64,000 bases of DNA from Hodarchaeum sp048939725. GTDB taxonomy: Archaea > Asgardarchaeota > Heimdallarchaeia > Hodarchaeales > Hodarchaeaceae. The stretch's first letter is position 1. Every line of letters starts with the position of its first letter. Location of the stretch: positions 59,595-123,594 of the forward strand of contig JBHLPG010000001.1 in NCBI GenBank assembly GCA_048939725.1, read 5' to 3'. A model generated the notes under the pieces. It searched no databases. It worked only from the letters and a program-made list of their open reading frames with translations, and was not told the origin of the DNA. Both the position numbers and the translations under genes were made by a program. Below are positions 16,517 through 26,404 of this stretch, one piece after another.

Positions 16517-19039
16517 ATGTCTCATAATTCTCTTTCATCTGAAACTGATTATTTCGTGCTAAGTACAGTATACGATGCTGAAACTAATGGTGCTGGTATC
16601 AAATTATATGACGTGAAAAACAAAAAAGTAATCTATACAACCGATACATATGGTCATGAACCATATTGTTTTAGCTGTGAACCTATAGAGAAGATCCAAG
16701 CAATTAATTTTCCTCCTAAAACAGTTAAAAGAATTGAAACCGTGGTAAAGAGAAATCTCCTATTAGAAAGTGATTCTTCTTTAACAAAAATCATTACCCC
16801 CACTCCAAGTGAGGTTCCTAAAGTTAGAGATATTGTTGGAGAAACATGGGAATCCAGAATCAAATATCATCGGAATTGGATTTATGATATTCAAATTGTT
16901 CCAGGTAGAAGGTACTGGTGGGATCCTGACCAAAACAGATTCATTCCCTCTCAAAGTATGAGTCATGGTTTAGATATTCCCAAATCTGTGAGTGACCAGT
17001 TATCCCAATATTCTGGTCTTCTCGAGGTTTTTCGTGATGATTTTATCCAAGAAATTCCTGAGATGCCAATAGTGGCATGTGACATAGAAACAGAGTCAAT
17101 AGAGGGACAAATTCCTCAAGCAGCTGATCCAAAATATCCAATAATTTGTATCTGTTTTGCTGACAATCAAGGAAAAGAGATTGCTCTGGTTTTGAATCAG
17201 AAGGATAGAGAAAAAGGGATTAAATCCAAGAACATATCACCTCATCTCCAAATTGAGAGGTTTGATGCTGAAGAAGACCTCTTAAGACGAAGTTTTGAGA
17301 TTTTAAAACAATATACCATTATCACGACCTTCAACGGAGATAATTTTGATTTTCCGTACCTACACGAACGGGCCAAATTTCTAGCAAAACAACTGAAAAT
17401 TCGTATATACAGCCCAATTAAATGGAATCGTCGTGATAAAAGCTGTGATTTTAAATTTGGATTGCATTTAGATCTCTATAGATTTTACCACAATGTTGCT
17501 ATTCGAACATATGCGTTTGGGAATCGATATCAGGAGGAGACACTTGATGCTATTGCTCAAGCAATACTGGGTGAGGGTAAAGTTGCTTTAGAAAAAGAGA
17601 TTTTTGAGCTCTCAGAATGGGATCTGATTTATTATTGCTCAAAAGATGCAAAACTCACATTAGACCTGCTATTATTTGAGAATCAAACTCCCCTAAATCT
17701 GATGTTCATCTTATCTCGAATTTCTAGAACACCGATTGATAATCTAGTTCGAACCAGTGTATCAAACTGGGTAAGAAGTCTATTCTTTTATGAACATCGT
17801 CGTCGTGGATATCTCATTCCAAATCCAGAGGATATTCAGATAGCTAAAGGGACACAAGCTAGTTCACAAGCAATAATTAAAGGGAAAAAATACAAAGGTG
17901 CAACAGTCATTGATCCAATCCCTGGGATTCATTTTAATGTCGCGGTTCTCGACTTCGCCTCCTTGTATCCTTCCATTATTTCAACCTTCAATCTGAGCTA
18001 TGAGACACTTTTATGCAATCATAAAGAATGTCAACAGAATAAAGTTCCTCAAACGGGATATTGGGTCTGTGAACATAATCGGGGAATTGTAGCGGATATA
18101 ATTGGCTTTATAAAGGATATTAGGGTTCAATGGTTAAAGCCTGAATCAAAAAAAGAGAGTACGCAGAAAGAATTTTATCAAATCTTAGAAAGAAGTCTAA
18201 AAGTTCTCATTAATGCGTCCTACGGTGTTCTTGGTAGTGACAGATTTCAATTTTATTGCCTTCCAGTTGCAGATGCAACAACGGCATATGGACGTGATTC
18301 TATTGAGAAAGCGATCCAGAAATCCCAAGCTTTAGGTATCACCGTATTATATGGAGACACTGACAGTCTCTTTCTTCAAAATCCAGCAAAAGAACAAATT
18401 GATGAAATTATACAATGGAGTAAGGAGGAGCTTGGTGTGGGGTTAGAAATGGAGAAGACTTATCGGTATTTGGTTCTTTCAGAGCGGAAGAAGAATTATT
18501 TTGGAGTTTATCCCGATTCAAGTGTTGAAGTAAAAGGATTAATGGGAAAGAAGAGAAATACTCCACCATTTTTGCAGAAAGGATTCAAAGAGGTTTTAGC
18601 CATTCTAGCTCAGGTGACAACCAAAGAAGAGTTTGATGAAGCCAAAAAACAGGTTATTATCCTAATTAGAGGTATCTATCAGAACTTAGAGAAAAAAGAG
18701 TATTCAGCAGCAGATTTAGCTATTACTACCCAACTTACCCAACCCATACATCGCTACAAAGTCCAAGCACAACATGTAAAAGCAGCAGCTCAGTTAAATG
18801 ATTATTATAAGAAAAAGAATATGGATTTGATAAAAGCAGGTCAATTGATTCGTTTTGTGAAAACCCGAACTTCAGATCGTGTTACTCCCCTCCTTCTAAT
18901 GACTGATACATCAAAAGTCGATGTAAAAACTTACAAGTCTATGGTAGATTCGACTTTTGATCAATTATTCGGAGCACTAGATATCGAAGTGGATGAGATT
19001 GCAACAGGACAAGTGAATTTAATGGAATTCTTTAGCTAA
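16517..19039 (+). CDS. polB: DNA polymerase, family B
   Basis: Replicative-type polymerase with proofreading. The exonuclease motifs are present: DIETES (~residue 188), NGDNFDFPYLHER (~275) and YCSKDAKLTLDL (~375). The polymerase motifs follow: A LDFASLYPSI (~477), B KVLINASYG (~560) and C YGDTDS (~612). The length of 840 fits archaeal PolB. Four Cys/His residues after motif A (CNHKEC and WVCEH) could bind zinc, an insertion not seen in classic euryarchaeal enzymes. Its 3' end overlaps the convergent NSUN gene by eight bases. Confidence 0.97.
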   Translation: MSHNSLSSETDYFVLSTVYDAETNGAGIKLYDVKNKKVIYTTDTYGHEPYCFSCEPIEKIQAINFPPKTVKRIETVVKRNLLLESDSSLTKIITPTPSEVPKVRDIVGETWESRIKYHRNWIYDIQIVPGRRYWWDPDQNRFIPSQSMSHGLDIPKSVSDQLSQYSGLLEVFRDDFIQEIPEMPIVACDIETESIEGQIPQAADPKYPIICICFADNQGKEIALVLNQKDREKGIKSKNISPHLQIERFDAEEDLLRRSFEILKQYTIITTFNGDNFDFPYLHERAKFLAKQLKIRIYSPIKWNRRDKSCDFKFGLHLDLYRFYHNVAIRTYAFGNRYQEETLDAIAQAILGEGKVALEKEIFELSEWDLIYYCSKDAKLTLDLLLFENQTPLNLMFILSRISRTPIDNLVRTSVSNWVRSLFFYEHRRRGYLIPNPEDIQIAKGTQASSQAIIKGKKYKGATVIDPIPGIHFNVAVLDFASLYPSIISTFNLSYETLLCNHKECQQNKVPQTGYWVCEHNRGIVADIIGFIKDIRVQWLKPESKKESTQKEFYQILERSLKVLINASYGVLGSDRFQFYCLPVADATTAYGRDSIEKAIQKSQALGITVLYGDTDSLFLQNPAKEQIDEIIQWSKEELGVGLEMEKTYRYLVLSERKKNYFGVYPDSSVEVKGLMGKKRNTPPFLQKGFKEVLAILAQVTTKEEFDEAKKQVIILIRGIYQNLEKKEYSAADLAITTQLTQPIHRYKVQAQHVKAAAQLNDYYKKKNMDLIKAGQLIRFVKTRTSDRVTPLLLMTDTSKVDVKTYKSMVDSTFDQLFGALDIEVDEIATGQVNLMEFFS

Positions 19040-20408
19040 GCTTTCCAAGTTTAAAGATGGAGAAACCTTCAGTTTGATTGAGGTGGGGAAAAAGACGTTG
19101 AGCAAGGGGGAATTCGGAGCTAGGTGTTCCAATGAAGATCTTCTGTTGTTGTAAGAAAAATTCTGGATGAGTTGTGAGAAATTTTTGAATTACTGATTCA
19201 TTTTCTATTGGATGCAAAGAACAGGTAGCATATACTAAAGATGCACTGGGACTATTCTTGAGCTTCATAGAAGCATTTGATAATAGAGTGTATTGTAAAT
19301 TACCTAACCATTTGGTTTGATGACGATCAACGCGCCATTTAGCGTCAGGTCGGGATGCAAAGGTTCCTGATCCAGAACAAGGAGCATCAACTAAAATTTT
19401 ATCAAATTCAACCTGAATGTTTAATCCTAAGCGAAGATCATAAAGTATAGGAGAGATACTCTTTAACCGAAAAAGTTTTGCTTTTGTTACTAGTTCAGAT
19501 AATCTTCTGAAGTGATTGTCTAAGGCAATAATCCTTCCAGAATCTTCTTGTAAAGCTGCGATGTGAAAAGTTTTTCCACCAGGAGCAGCGCAAGCATCTA
19601 AGACCGTTTCATCTTTTTGTGGATCCAAAATATGAGAAATAAGTGCAGATCCTTTGTTTTGCATATAATAATATCCTTGAGCGAAAGATTTCAGGCGAGG
19701 GATAGGAATTTTCCATGAGGTAACTTTCACGACGTCATAAAGGTGAGGGTCTTGCTCATATTCTACTTTTTCTTCGCTTAATTTTTCAAAGATTTCAGTT
19801 TTGTCATAATTCAATAAATTTAGTCTTAAATAAACTGGTAGAATCATATTGTTCGATTTTAATATTTTTTCAGTTGTTTCTAATCCATAAAAAGCGATCC
19901 AATCACGTACTAACCAAGTAGGATGAGCGAATTTGACAGATATTCTTTCTTCAGGATCCTCTATTGTCTCGAGGAGTAAATCTAAATGCCAAGATTTTAG
20001 ATTTTCAAGGTAATTTTCGAGCAAAGACGCTAATTTTGGATCCTGAACTGAATTAAGAATCAACCCATGGATTTCTTCCTGAAAATGAGGAGTATCAAAA
20101 TTTGGTGAAATAGTTAAACAATAGGTAACAACCCTTAGAAGGTTTCTTAGGTCTGATGAAATTTTATTTGAAAGAAATCGCTGAAAATGGGTATGAATAA
20201 CTCTATTAAGCACGTTATGATGTCTTACTGTCTCAAAAACTAACGCGTGAATTAGTGAGTATGTATCTGGGGTCGCATTGTCTAAAAAATCGGGAAGAAT
20301 CTTCATGGCATTTCGTAAGGATACTTGTTTTTCCTCGTAATAGGAAATTATAGTTGTTGCTGCCTTGATAATTGTTAAACGATTATTTGAATCGTTAGAA
20401 AGACTCAA
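19032..20408 (-). CDS. NOL1/NOP2/Sun-family RNA cytosine-5 methyltransferase with NusB-like domain
   Basis: S-adenosylmethionine-dependent m5C RNA methyltransferase. Residues ~1-150 are helical and NusB/RsmB-like. The catalytic domain has VLDACAAPGGKTFH (SAM site, ~275), LVDAPCSGSGTF (motif IV Cys) and VYATCSLHPIENE (motif VI Cys), so both cysteines needed for the mechanism are present. The length of 458 matches RsmB-type enzymes. TTG at 20408 follows AAAGGATAG. It is the last gene of the aIF2beta-DUF424-NMD3 operon, consistent with a ribosome biogenesis role. Confidence 0.9.
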   Translation of the reverse strand: MSLSNDSNNRLTIIKAATTIISYYEEKQVSLRNAMKILPDFLDNATPDTYSLIHALVFETVRHHNVLNRVIHTHFQRFLSNKISSDLRNLLRVVTYCLTISPNFDTPHFQEEIHGLILNSVQDPKLASLLENYLENLKSWHLDLLLETIEDPEERISVKFAHPTWLVRDWIAFYGLETTEKILKSNNMILPVYLRLNLLNYDKTEIFEKLSEEKVEYEQDPHLYDVVKVTSWKIPIPRLKSFAQGYYYMQNKGSALISHILDPQKDETVLDACAAPGGKTFHIAALQEDSGRIIALDNHFRRLSELVTKAKLFRLKSISPILYDLRLGLNIQVEFDKILVDAPCSGSGTFASRPDAKWRVDRHQTKWLGNLQYTLLSNASMKLKNSPSASLVYATCSLHPIENESVIQKFLTTHPEFFLQQQKIFIGTPSSEFPLAQRLFPHLNQTEGFSIFKLGKLS

Positions 20409-20433
20409 GTATGCTCAACTATCCTTTGGGATT

Positions 20434-21540
20434 TTAATTACTATTTATTTGATTTTTAAGCAATTTCCCATCATAAATTATCCCTTTAAAGGTCGCTCCT
20501 TCAGAAAAGTGGGGAATTTCTGAAGAATCAATGAAAATAATTTCATAGCTATTTGTATCCATTATTTGAGCTAATTTTCCTCCTTCTTCAAAATTCACTA
20601 ATTGAAAATGTTGAACCTCTTTTTCTAAATCCTTCAGTTCAGCTGATAAGAAAGATTTTATTGGAATCTTCTCCTTCCTCCTTTTAGTAAAATCCCAATA
20701 TTCCACTTTTGAGTTGTAGTTTAAAATTTGGACAGGTTGATGGTTATATAATATTATCTCTCCTGGATCAAATTTCGGCATGGTAATCAATACTACTGGT
20801 TTCCGTGGATATTCCTTGGATTTAGATTTGTCAAATCCAGCAAACTCTGTGGTTACACTAATAATCCCTCCAAATTTCTTTATGAACTCTCGCCCTACAA
20901 AGTTTGCAGCTGGTTTGGATCGAAAAAGAGCATCTATTCCTGATTTCAAGAAATTAATCTTAAATATTGGGTTCTTTCTATCTGTTAGAGAATATGCATG
21001 GCTTATTTGTTTCAGTTCTTCACTCCAAATTTCTAATTGTTGGGTAGGAAGATTTTCCTTGGGGGAACGGATTTGGATTTTTGACATATAGGAACCTGCG
21101 AGACGAGTTCGACACTCTGTACAATCTCCCCATTCAATCCGTATTGTAAAATCCTCCAAAATTGTCATTAAAGGAACAAATGCATCAGGGCTCGCGCTAA
21201 TGGCTACTGTACCAGTAATAACCGACTTATAGCTTTCATCGTCTAAATTAATAACTAATTCTTGAATTTTAATTTCTTTTGGCCTATAATTATAATCCCA
21301 CTCATGAGAGAAAAGTGTAGATAATTTTATGTTTGCCTCTGGTTTCTCTAAATCAGTTAAATAGATATTAGACCATTGTCCTCTTATAGAAAGTAATTCA
21401 CAGCTTTCGCAGACTGTGATATTCATTTCTTTCTTTTTTAACAAGATAGGATGACTTTCTAAATAGCAATTCTGACATAAATGATTGAAGAAGATGTTAG
21501 TTGAACCACATGAAATGCAGATAGATGCTTGCTTACCCAA
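20434..21540 (-). CDS. nmd3: NMD3-like large-subunit ribosome assembly factor
   Basis: Archaeal relative of NMD3, which binds the 60S subunit late in assembly. The N-terminus carries zinc-binding pairs CISCGS, CQNC and CESC, with a later CTEC. A central region has IRIEWGDCTECRTRLAGSYMSK, as in the family, followed by the domain with DALFRSKPAANFVGREF. At 368 residues it is close to archaeal homologues and lacks eukaryotic export signals. TTG at 21540 is eight bases after GAGG. Its operon partners (aIF2beta, DUF424, RNA methyltransferase) are translation genes. Confidence 0.88.
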   Translation of the reverse strand: MGKQASICISCGSTNIFFNHLCQNCYLESHPILLKKKEMNITVCESCELLSIRGQWSNIYLTDLEKPEANIKLSTLFSHEWDYNYRPKEIKIQELVINLDDESYKSVITGTVAISASPDAFVPLMTILEDFTIRIEWGDCTECRTRLAGSYMSKIQIRSPKENLPTQQLEIWSEELKQISHAYSLTDRKNPIFKINFLKSGIDALFRSKPAANFVGREFIKKFGGIISVTTEFAGFDKSKSKEYPRKPVVLITMPKFDPGEIILYNHQPVQILNYNSKVEYWDFTKRRKEKIPIKSFLSAELKDLEKEVQHFQLVNFEEGGKLAQIMDTNSYEIIFIDSSEIPHFSEGATFKGIIYDGKLLKNQINSN

Positions 21541-21559
21541 TGAAAAATCCTCTATTATA

Positions 21560-21871
21560 TTAGATGGGAGGGATTGAGAAAATTAGCAGATGAGGGATTT
21601 TCTTTCCTTCTGATGTAGTAAACCAAATAATGGCATCCTCATTGATGAGATTTTCCTGAATACCAAGTTCGAGGACGGAACCTACAGCATTTACATTGGC
21701 ATAATTGCTTATTAAACGCAGAGCATCATTTGGTGAAATTTCTTGACCTCGATAAAAATCGGTTGGGATTTTCATACGTGCTTTTTCATTAAATATTTCT
21801 TGACCTAACAGTGATTCATCACACAATGCTAAGATTTCAGTTTTATTCTTTCGATGAATCTTGAAATACAC
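21560..21871 (-). CDS. DUF424 family protein
   Basis: Small archaeal conserved protein of unknown function. The core begins VYFKIHRKNKTEILALCDES, followed by LLGQEIFNEKARMKIP and an alanine/valine-rich segment (ANVNAVGSVLELG) characteristic of DUF424. The frame is open up to 21937, overlapping aIF2beta, but the family normally begins at the VYFKIHR segment, so the GTG at 21871 is preferred, though without a strong SD. In archaea this family often sits beside aIF2beta or NMD3, as here. Confidence 0.75.
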   Translation of the reverse strand: MYFKIHRKNKTEILALCDESLLGQEIFNEKARMKIPTDFYRGQEISPNDALRLISNYANVNAVGSVLELGIQENLINEDAIIWFTTSEGKKIPHLLIFSIPPI

Positions 21872-21902
21872 ACGAGGAGACGATGAGGTGTACTGAGAAG
21901 AG

Positions 21903-22319
21903 TTATTTAACCGCGACACGAGCACCACATGCTTCACAAACTTTGATTAAAATACGCCCCTCTTTGATAAGCTTTGTATCGGGTTTACCACATTCTTCAC
22001 ACAATACAAATTCTTTCACATAAGCTTCTAATTCTCGATTTATCAAACTCCCAGAGAACTTACCCTGTAAGCATAATCGGCCTCTCTCTTCAGTCGAAGA
22101 TGTAGCAAATTCCCTTGCTAAGTGTTTAGCTAGATGATCAGAATCATTTTCTCTATTCAAGACCTTTAAAATCCGATTCCAGTCAGTTATCCATGTTTTA
22201 TTCCCTTCTTTGAAAACATCAGCTTGGGGAATTTGAAATCGAGATTTTTCAAACACATGAGCTGGGAGGTTTTTTCTGGCCCGTTTAAGCGCTGCGATGT
22301 ATTCCTTTTCTGCTGTCAT
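21903..22319 (-). CDS. aif2b: Translation initiation factor aIF2 beta subunit
   Basis: Part of the heterotrimer that delivers initiator tRNA. The 138-residue protein has the archaeal N-terminal helix (EKEYIAALKRARKNLP), the central alpha/beta domain (WNRILKVLNRENDSDHLAKH) and the C-terminal zinc ribbon with CEEC and CEAC pairs. It leads a four-gene minus-strand operon. The alpha subunit is also in this window at 30.6 kb. Confidence 0.95.
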   Translation of the reverse strand: MTAEKEYIAALKRARKNLPAHVFEKSRFQIPQADVFKEGNKTWITDWNRILKVLNRENDSDHLAKHLAREFATSSTEERGRLCLQGKFSGSLINRELEAYVKEFVLCEECGKPDTKLIKEGRILIKVCEACGARVAVK

Positions 22320-22453
22320 ATAATTCCAGATTCCTTGGATATGAATTTGTTAGAGTGATTTAGAGATGATTTTCCATACAATTTCTCTTGACAGGAGCGG
22401 ATCCAACTACCTTTTTAATCCTCTCCCTAAGAAGTTTTAATAAGCTGGTTGAT

Positions 22454-23245
22454 ATGAAACGTCGAAAAGAACACCGACAAGTGTTTGAATTAATCAAAAA
22501 CTGCGATTTGGTCCTAGAAGTAATTGATGGGCGGTTACCACTACTTAGTCGGGTGTCATTAATAGAAAACCATCTTGAAAAAATTGGCATTCCTCTTATT
22601 ATTGTACTAAATAAGTGTGACTTAGTTCCCCACCATATTTGTGAACATACAAAAAAAATCTTAGGCCAAGAATATCCAACGGTTTATATCTCTGCTCAGA
22701 AGCGTCAGGGTACAAAAATTCTAAGGCAAGAAATTGTAAAGCATACAAAAAAGAAGAAAGAAATACTAATATCAGTTGTTGGTATCCCTAATACGGGAAA
22801 AAGTAGTCTTTTGAATATTTTAAGAGGAAAACATGTCGCTCCTACAGGGATGAAACCTGGCGTAACACGGCACTTGCAAATCATACGTATATCACAAAAA
22901 GTCCTATTGTATGATACACCAGGAGTTATTCCATTTGATCATCCTAATGAAGAGCTTCAAGTTTTTATGGGAGCCCTCTCTATTGATAATCTCGCAGATC
23001 CTTTGAAAACCTCATTTTATTTTATTGATCGAATACGAGACCATTATTCAGAGGGTTTCGTTAAGCGCTATAATATTCCTTCTCTGACTATGGATAATAA
23101 AGCGATACTTACTCATATTGCACACCAGCGACGAATGCTTTTGAAAGGTGCTCAACCTAATATTACCGAAGCTGCAAAAGTATTAATGCGAGAGTTTACA
23201 GGAGGAATTTTCCCATATTGGGAGAAAATAAGTGAAAAAAAATAG
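22454..23245 (+). CDS. Circularly permuted GTPase (YlqF/MMR1-HSR1 family)
   Basis: Ribosome-assembly GTPase. The G motifs occur in permuted order: G4 NKCDLVP (~residue 55), then G5-like ISAQKRQG, G1 GIPNTGKSSLLN (~120), G2 region PGVTRH and G3 DTPG (~160). This order is diagnostic of the YlqF/Nog2/YawG group. The C-terminal helical domain includes ILTHIAHQRRMLLKGAQPNI. The frame can be extended to TTG at 22388, but a TATA-like CTTTTTAATCC near 22410 lies inside that extension, so the ATG at 22454 is preferred. It is divergent from aIF2beta. Confidence 0.88.
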   Translation: MKRRKEHRQVFELIKNCDLVLEVIDGRLPLLSRVSLIENHLEKIGIPLIIVLNKCDLVPHHICEHTKKILGQEYPTVYISAQKRQGTKILRQEIVKHTKKKKEILISVVGIPNTGKSSLLNILRGKHVAPTGMKPGVTRHLQIIRISQKVLLYDTPGVIPFDHPNEELQVFMGALSIDNLADPLKTSFYFIDRIRDHYSEGFVKRYNIPSLTMDNKAILTHIAHQRRMLLKGAQPNITEAAKVLMREFTGGIFPYWEKISEKK

Positions 23246-23458
23246 GAGCTTCCAATAGATAATGATGAGATAACATGTTACATCCCATTATTCCTCATTT
23301 TCGGAATATAAATAAAGAATTGAGCTTTTTCCCATCTCCTTTGAGAAGGAATTCGAAAAGTAAATTTTAACCTATTTCTTACGTCAGAACGAAACAATTT
23401 TGAGAAAAATATTTGATAAGATTTATTCAATTGATTGGTGCTTTTTCGGTGTAAAATT

Positions 23459-24892
23459 ATGACAGACGAGTCTTCTTATTCAATTATAACGTATTCCACT
23501 GTTTCAGCAATTACTGGGCCCTTAATCTTCGTCAAAGACATCAAGGGAATTTCTTATGGTGAAATAGTCAGTGTCTTAGCTCCCAATAATGAAAAGCGAA
23601 CTGGTCAAGTTTTAGAAGTATCTGAAGATATTGCTGTGGTTCAGGTTTTTGAAGGAACCCAAGGTCTTGATACTCACAAGACATCTGTTAGATTTCTTGG
23701 TGAAACCATTAAAATTGCGGTATCACAAGATATGCTTGGTCGAATATTTTCTGGAAGTGGAAAGATTATCGATTCAGGGCCTCAAATTTTTGCTGAAGAG
23801 CATCTAGATATAACAGGAGCCCCTATTAACCCATATGCGCGAGAATATCCAAGGGAGTTCATCCAGACGGGAATATCATCAATTGACGGCTTAAATACAC
23901 TCATAAGAGGGCAGAAATTACCAATTTTTTCTGGCAGTGGCCTTCCTCATAATAACATTGCAGCCCAAATAGCTAGGCAGGCAAAGGTATTGGGGAAAGA
24001 AGAAGAATTTGCGGTAATTTTTGCCGCAATGGGAATTACCACAGAAGAAGCACGGTTTTTTCGCTCTGATTTCGAAACCACAGGCGCATTAGAGCGAGTT
24101 ATTTTATTTTTAAATCTTGCAGACTCCCCCGCAGCTGAAAGATTAATAACTCCTCGAATTGCTCTTTCCGTTGCTGAATATTTAGCTTTTGAGTATGATT
24201 ACCATTGTTTAGTTATCCTTACAGACATGACTAATTACGCAGAAGCTCTCCGGGAAATATCAGCAGCAAGAGAAGAAGTTCCTGGACGTCGTGGATATCC
24301 AGGCTACCTCTATACAGACCTTGCTACCATCTATGAGCGAGCTGGTCGAATAAAAGGAAAGAAAGGAACGATTACACAACTTCCGATATTATCAATGCCT
24401 TCTGACGATATTACTCACCCCATTCCTGATCTTTCAGGCTATATTACGGAGGGACAGTTAATTATTGACAGAGATCTCAATCGTAGAGGAGTTTACCCAC
24501 CTATTGATCCAATGCCTAGTCTCAGTCGATTAATGCGAGAGGGAATCGGTCGAAATAGAACACATGTGACCCATAAACCAGTTGCAGACCAGATGTTTGC
24601 TGGTTATTCAATGGGAAGAAATCTCCGTGATCTTGTAGCAGTGGTTGGAGAAGAAAGTTTAACGAGTGTTGACAAGAAATATTTAGAATTCGCTGATAGA
24701 TTTGAAAAAGAATTTCTACAACAAGGATATTATGAAGCAAGGGAGATTTTTTACACATTAGAATTAGCATGGAACTTATTATCGGATCTCCCAGAAGATG
24801 AATTAAAGCGTATTCCTCCGAAAATGTTAAAAACGTATCATCCACAGTATCGTGGCGAAAAAAACCTGTCTATTGATGATCCAGAGCCATAA
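23459..24892 (+). CDS. atpB: A/V-type ATP synthase subunit B (solitary)
   Basis: Non-catalytic nucleotide-binding subunit of the rotary A1 head. It has the B-subunit signature FSGSGLPHNN in place of a Walker A, plus ITEGQLIIDRDLNRRGVYPP and the C-terminal helical domain. The length is normal at 478 residues from the ATG at 23459, preceded by GGTG; an upstream in-frame TTG (23435) is less likely. Unusually, no A, D, E or other ATPase subunit lies next to it. The following gene is a TPR protein and the preceding one a GTPase. Confidence 0.95.
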   Translation: MTDESSYSIITYSTVSAITGPLIFVKDIKGISYGEIVSVLAPNNEKRTGQVLEVSEDIAVVQVFEGTQGLDTHKTSVRFLGETIKIAVSQDMLGRIFSGSGKIIDSGPQIFAEEHLDITGAPINPYAREYPREFIQTGISSIDGLNTLIRGQKLPIFSGSGLPHNNIAAQIARQAKVLGKEEEFAVIFAAMGITTEEARFFRSDFETTGALERVILFLNLADSPAAERLITPRIALSVAEYLAFEYDYHCLVILTDMTNYAEALREISAAREEVPGRRGYPGYLYTDLATIYERAGRIKGKKGTITQLPILSMPSDDITHPIPDLSGYITEGQLIIDRDLNRRGVYPPIDPMPSLSRLMREGIGRNRTHVTHKPVADQMFAGYSMGRNLRDLVAVVGEESLTSVDKKYLEFADRFEKEFLQQGYYEAREIFYTLELAWNLLSDLPEDELKRIPPKMLKTYHPQYRGEKNLSIDDPEP

Positions 24893-25097
24893 TGATATTT
24901 GAAGTTCCTTCGGTTGAATTATCATTCTTAAAAAATGTTGAATGAGTCATTCAATCCATAAAGAATCAGTAATAATCAATTAATTGGGAAAGCTATTAAT
25001 ATAAATTGATATACTTTAAAGAAAAAATAGAAGAATATTTGGTATTATTTAATAACTAGCTAACAAAGTTAACACAAATCTCTTGTTAGACCAAAGG

Positions 25098-26360
25098 ATG
25101 ACGCAGGTTATGGTTAGTTGGAAGGTTAACTTCGCCCTAGGCGGAGTTGACGAAGAAATCGATCTGTTTGACACTGAGACTCTCGTTGATTGGGATCCAG
25201 AATTCAAGGGTGAATTGATCGCTGGATTTTTCAAAACAGATTACACTTGGATCCAAGCACTTAAATCGATATCTCGGGATAATCTGAACGTTCAGCCCAT
25301 AAATTTCTTTATGGTTGTTGGTCGGAAATGGGGAGAGTCCAAGACAAGAAGTATCCCATTAGGAGTACTTTTAGAATTTACAGAGGGTGATTTACGACTC
25401 CGTGGAGTAGGTCCCAAAAGCTTATCGGATAAAGCAGGTGGAGATAGTAATCTTTTATTGAACCTAGTTTCAGATTTGTTTGATAAGCCTGATTTGTGGA
25501 AGAGTAAAATAATAATTTCCGCTAAGCCTAAAAGGGAATGGAAAATAATCAGTGATATTATTGGAGAAGAACCTTGGCTTCTGATAGAACAAGGCAGAAA
25601 GATTATGAAAACAGACCCAAGGAAAGCCATGGAGAATTTTACAAAAGCTTACAAGATATTTGACATTTTAACCGATATAAATGGTAAGTTTCATGCTGTA
25701 TTCGCTCAATCAGAGCTATCTCTCGATTCCATGAATTTTGATCTAACGAAAAATCGTTTGGAAGCACTTTGGGAGTTTACAAGCCAATTAGGCGATCCAA
25801 TGCTTGAAGAAAATATTTTATCATCTGAAGGTATTCTTCTATATGAAAATAATTTATACGAACAGGCCATTGTAAAGTTTGAGCAAGCACTTGAACGTGC
25901 TAAACGGGCTAATATTCATAGAGCGGTTGTTAACGCATATTGCAATATTGGGGAGTGTTACTACCGCGTGAAAAAATATGATGAAGCAATGAAAAACTTC
26001 GATAAATCTCGATCTTTAGCTGAATCAAGACAGGATCGTTATTCTCTTGCTATCTCACAGGTTAATATGGCTAAAGTATTAGGCCAGTATATACGACAAG
26101 GGGATAGTTCCAGTGTTGCTCAAGCATCCTATTATCTTGAAGAAGCTATCCAGCATTTTGAAAGTCTTGAGGATATGAGGGGATTGGTAATTGCTCAAGG
26201 TATCTTTGGTGAAATTGAAGCATTACAAGGAGGATTTGAGAAAGCTCTCATGCATTTTGAGTTTGCTGCAGAGAAGGCTCAAGCTATAAATGAACACCAA
26301 TTCCACGAATTCTACCGACAGAAAGTACAAGAAATGAAAGACCGATTGTACGAGCTATAA
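25098..26360 (+). CDS. TPR-repeat protein next to Roadblock/GTPase genes
   Basis: A ~420-residue protein. The first ~150 residues form an unrecognised alpha/beta domain. From ~160 on it is a chain of TPR-like helix pairs, for example LYEQAIVKFEQALERAKRAN, NAYCNIGECYYRVKKYDEAM and KALMHFEFAAEKAQA. TPR arrays bind partner proteins, and its neighbours are Roadblock and MglA/MglB-like proteins, so a scaffolding or GTPase-linked role is possible. The start may be ATG 25098 or 25110; a TTG at 25083 is also in frame. Confidence 0.7.
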   Translation: MTQVMVSWKVNFALGGVDEEIDLFDTETLVDWDPEFKGELIAGFFKTDYTWIQALKSISRDNLNVQPINFFMVVGRKWGESKTRSIPLGVLLEFTEGDLRLRGVGPKSLSDKAGGDSNLLLNLVSDLFDKPDLWKSKIIISAKPKREWKIISDIIGEEPWLLIEQGRKIMKTDPRKAMENFTKAYKIFDILTDINGKFHAVFAQSELSLDSMNFDLTKNRLEALWEFTSQLGDPMLEENILSSEGILLYENNLYEQAIVKFEQALERAKRANIHRAVVNAYCNIGECYYRVKKYDEAMKNFDKSRSLAESRQDRYSLAISQVNMAKVLGQYIRQGDSSSVAQASYYLEEAIQHFESLEDMRGLVIAQGIFGEIEALQGGFEKALMHFEFAAEKAQAINEHQFHEFYRQKVQEMKDRLYEL

Positions 26361-26404
26361 TTTTCTATTGGCGCCTTTTCTTATTGATGTTTAAGTTAAG
26401 ACTG

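Noticed and set aside
23262..23310. ATGATGA box suggesting a C/D sRNA after the permuted GTPase
   Set aside because: No CTGA D box at a suitable distance.
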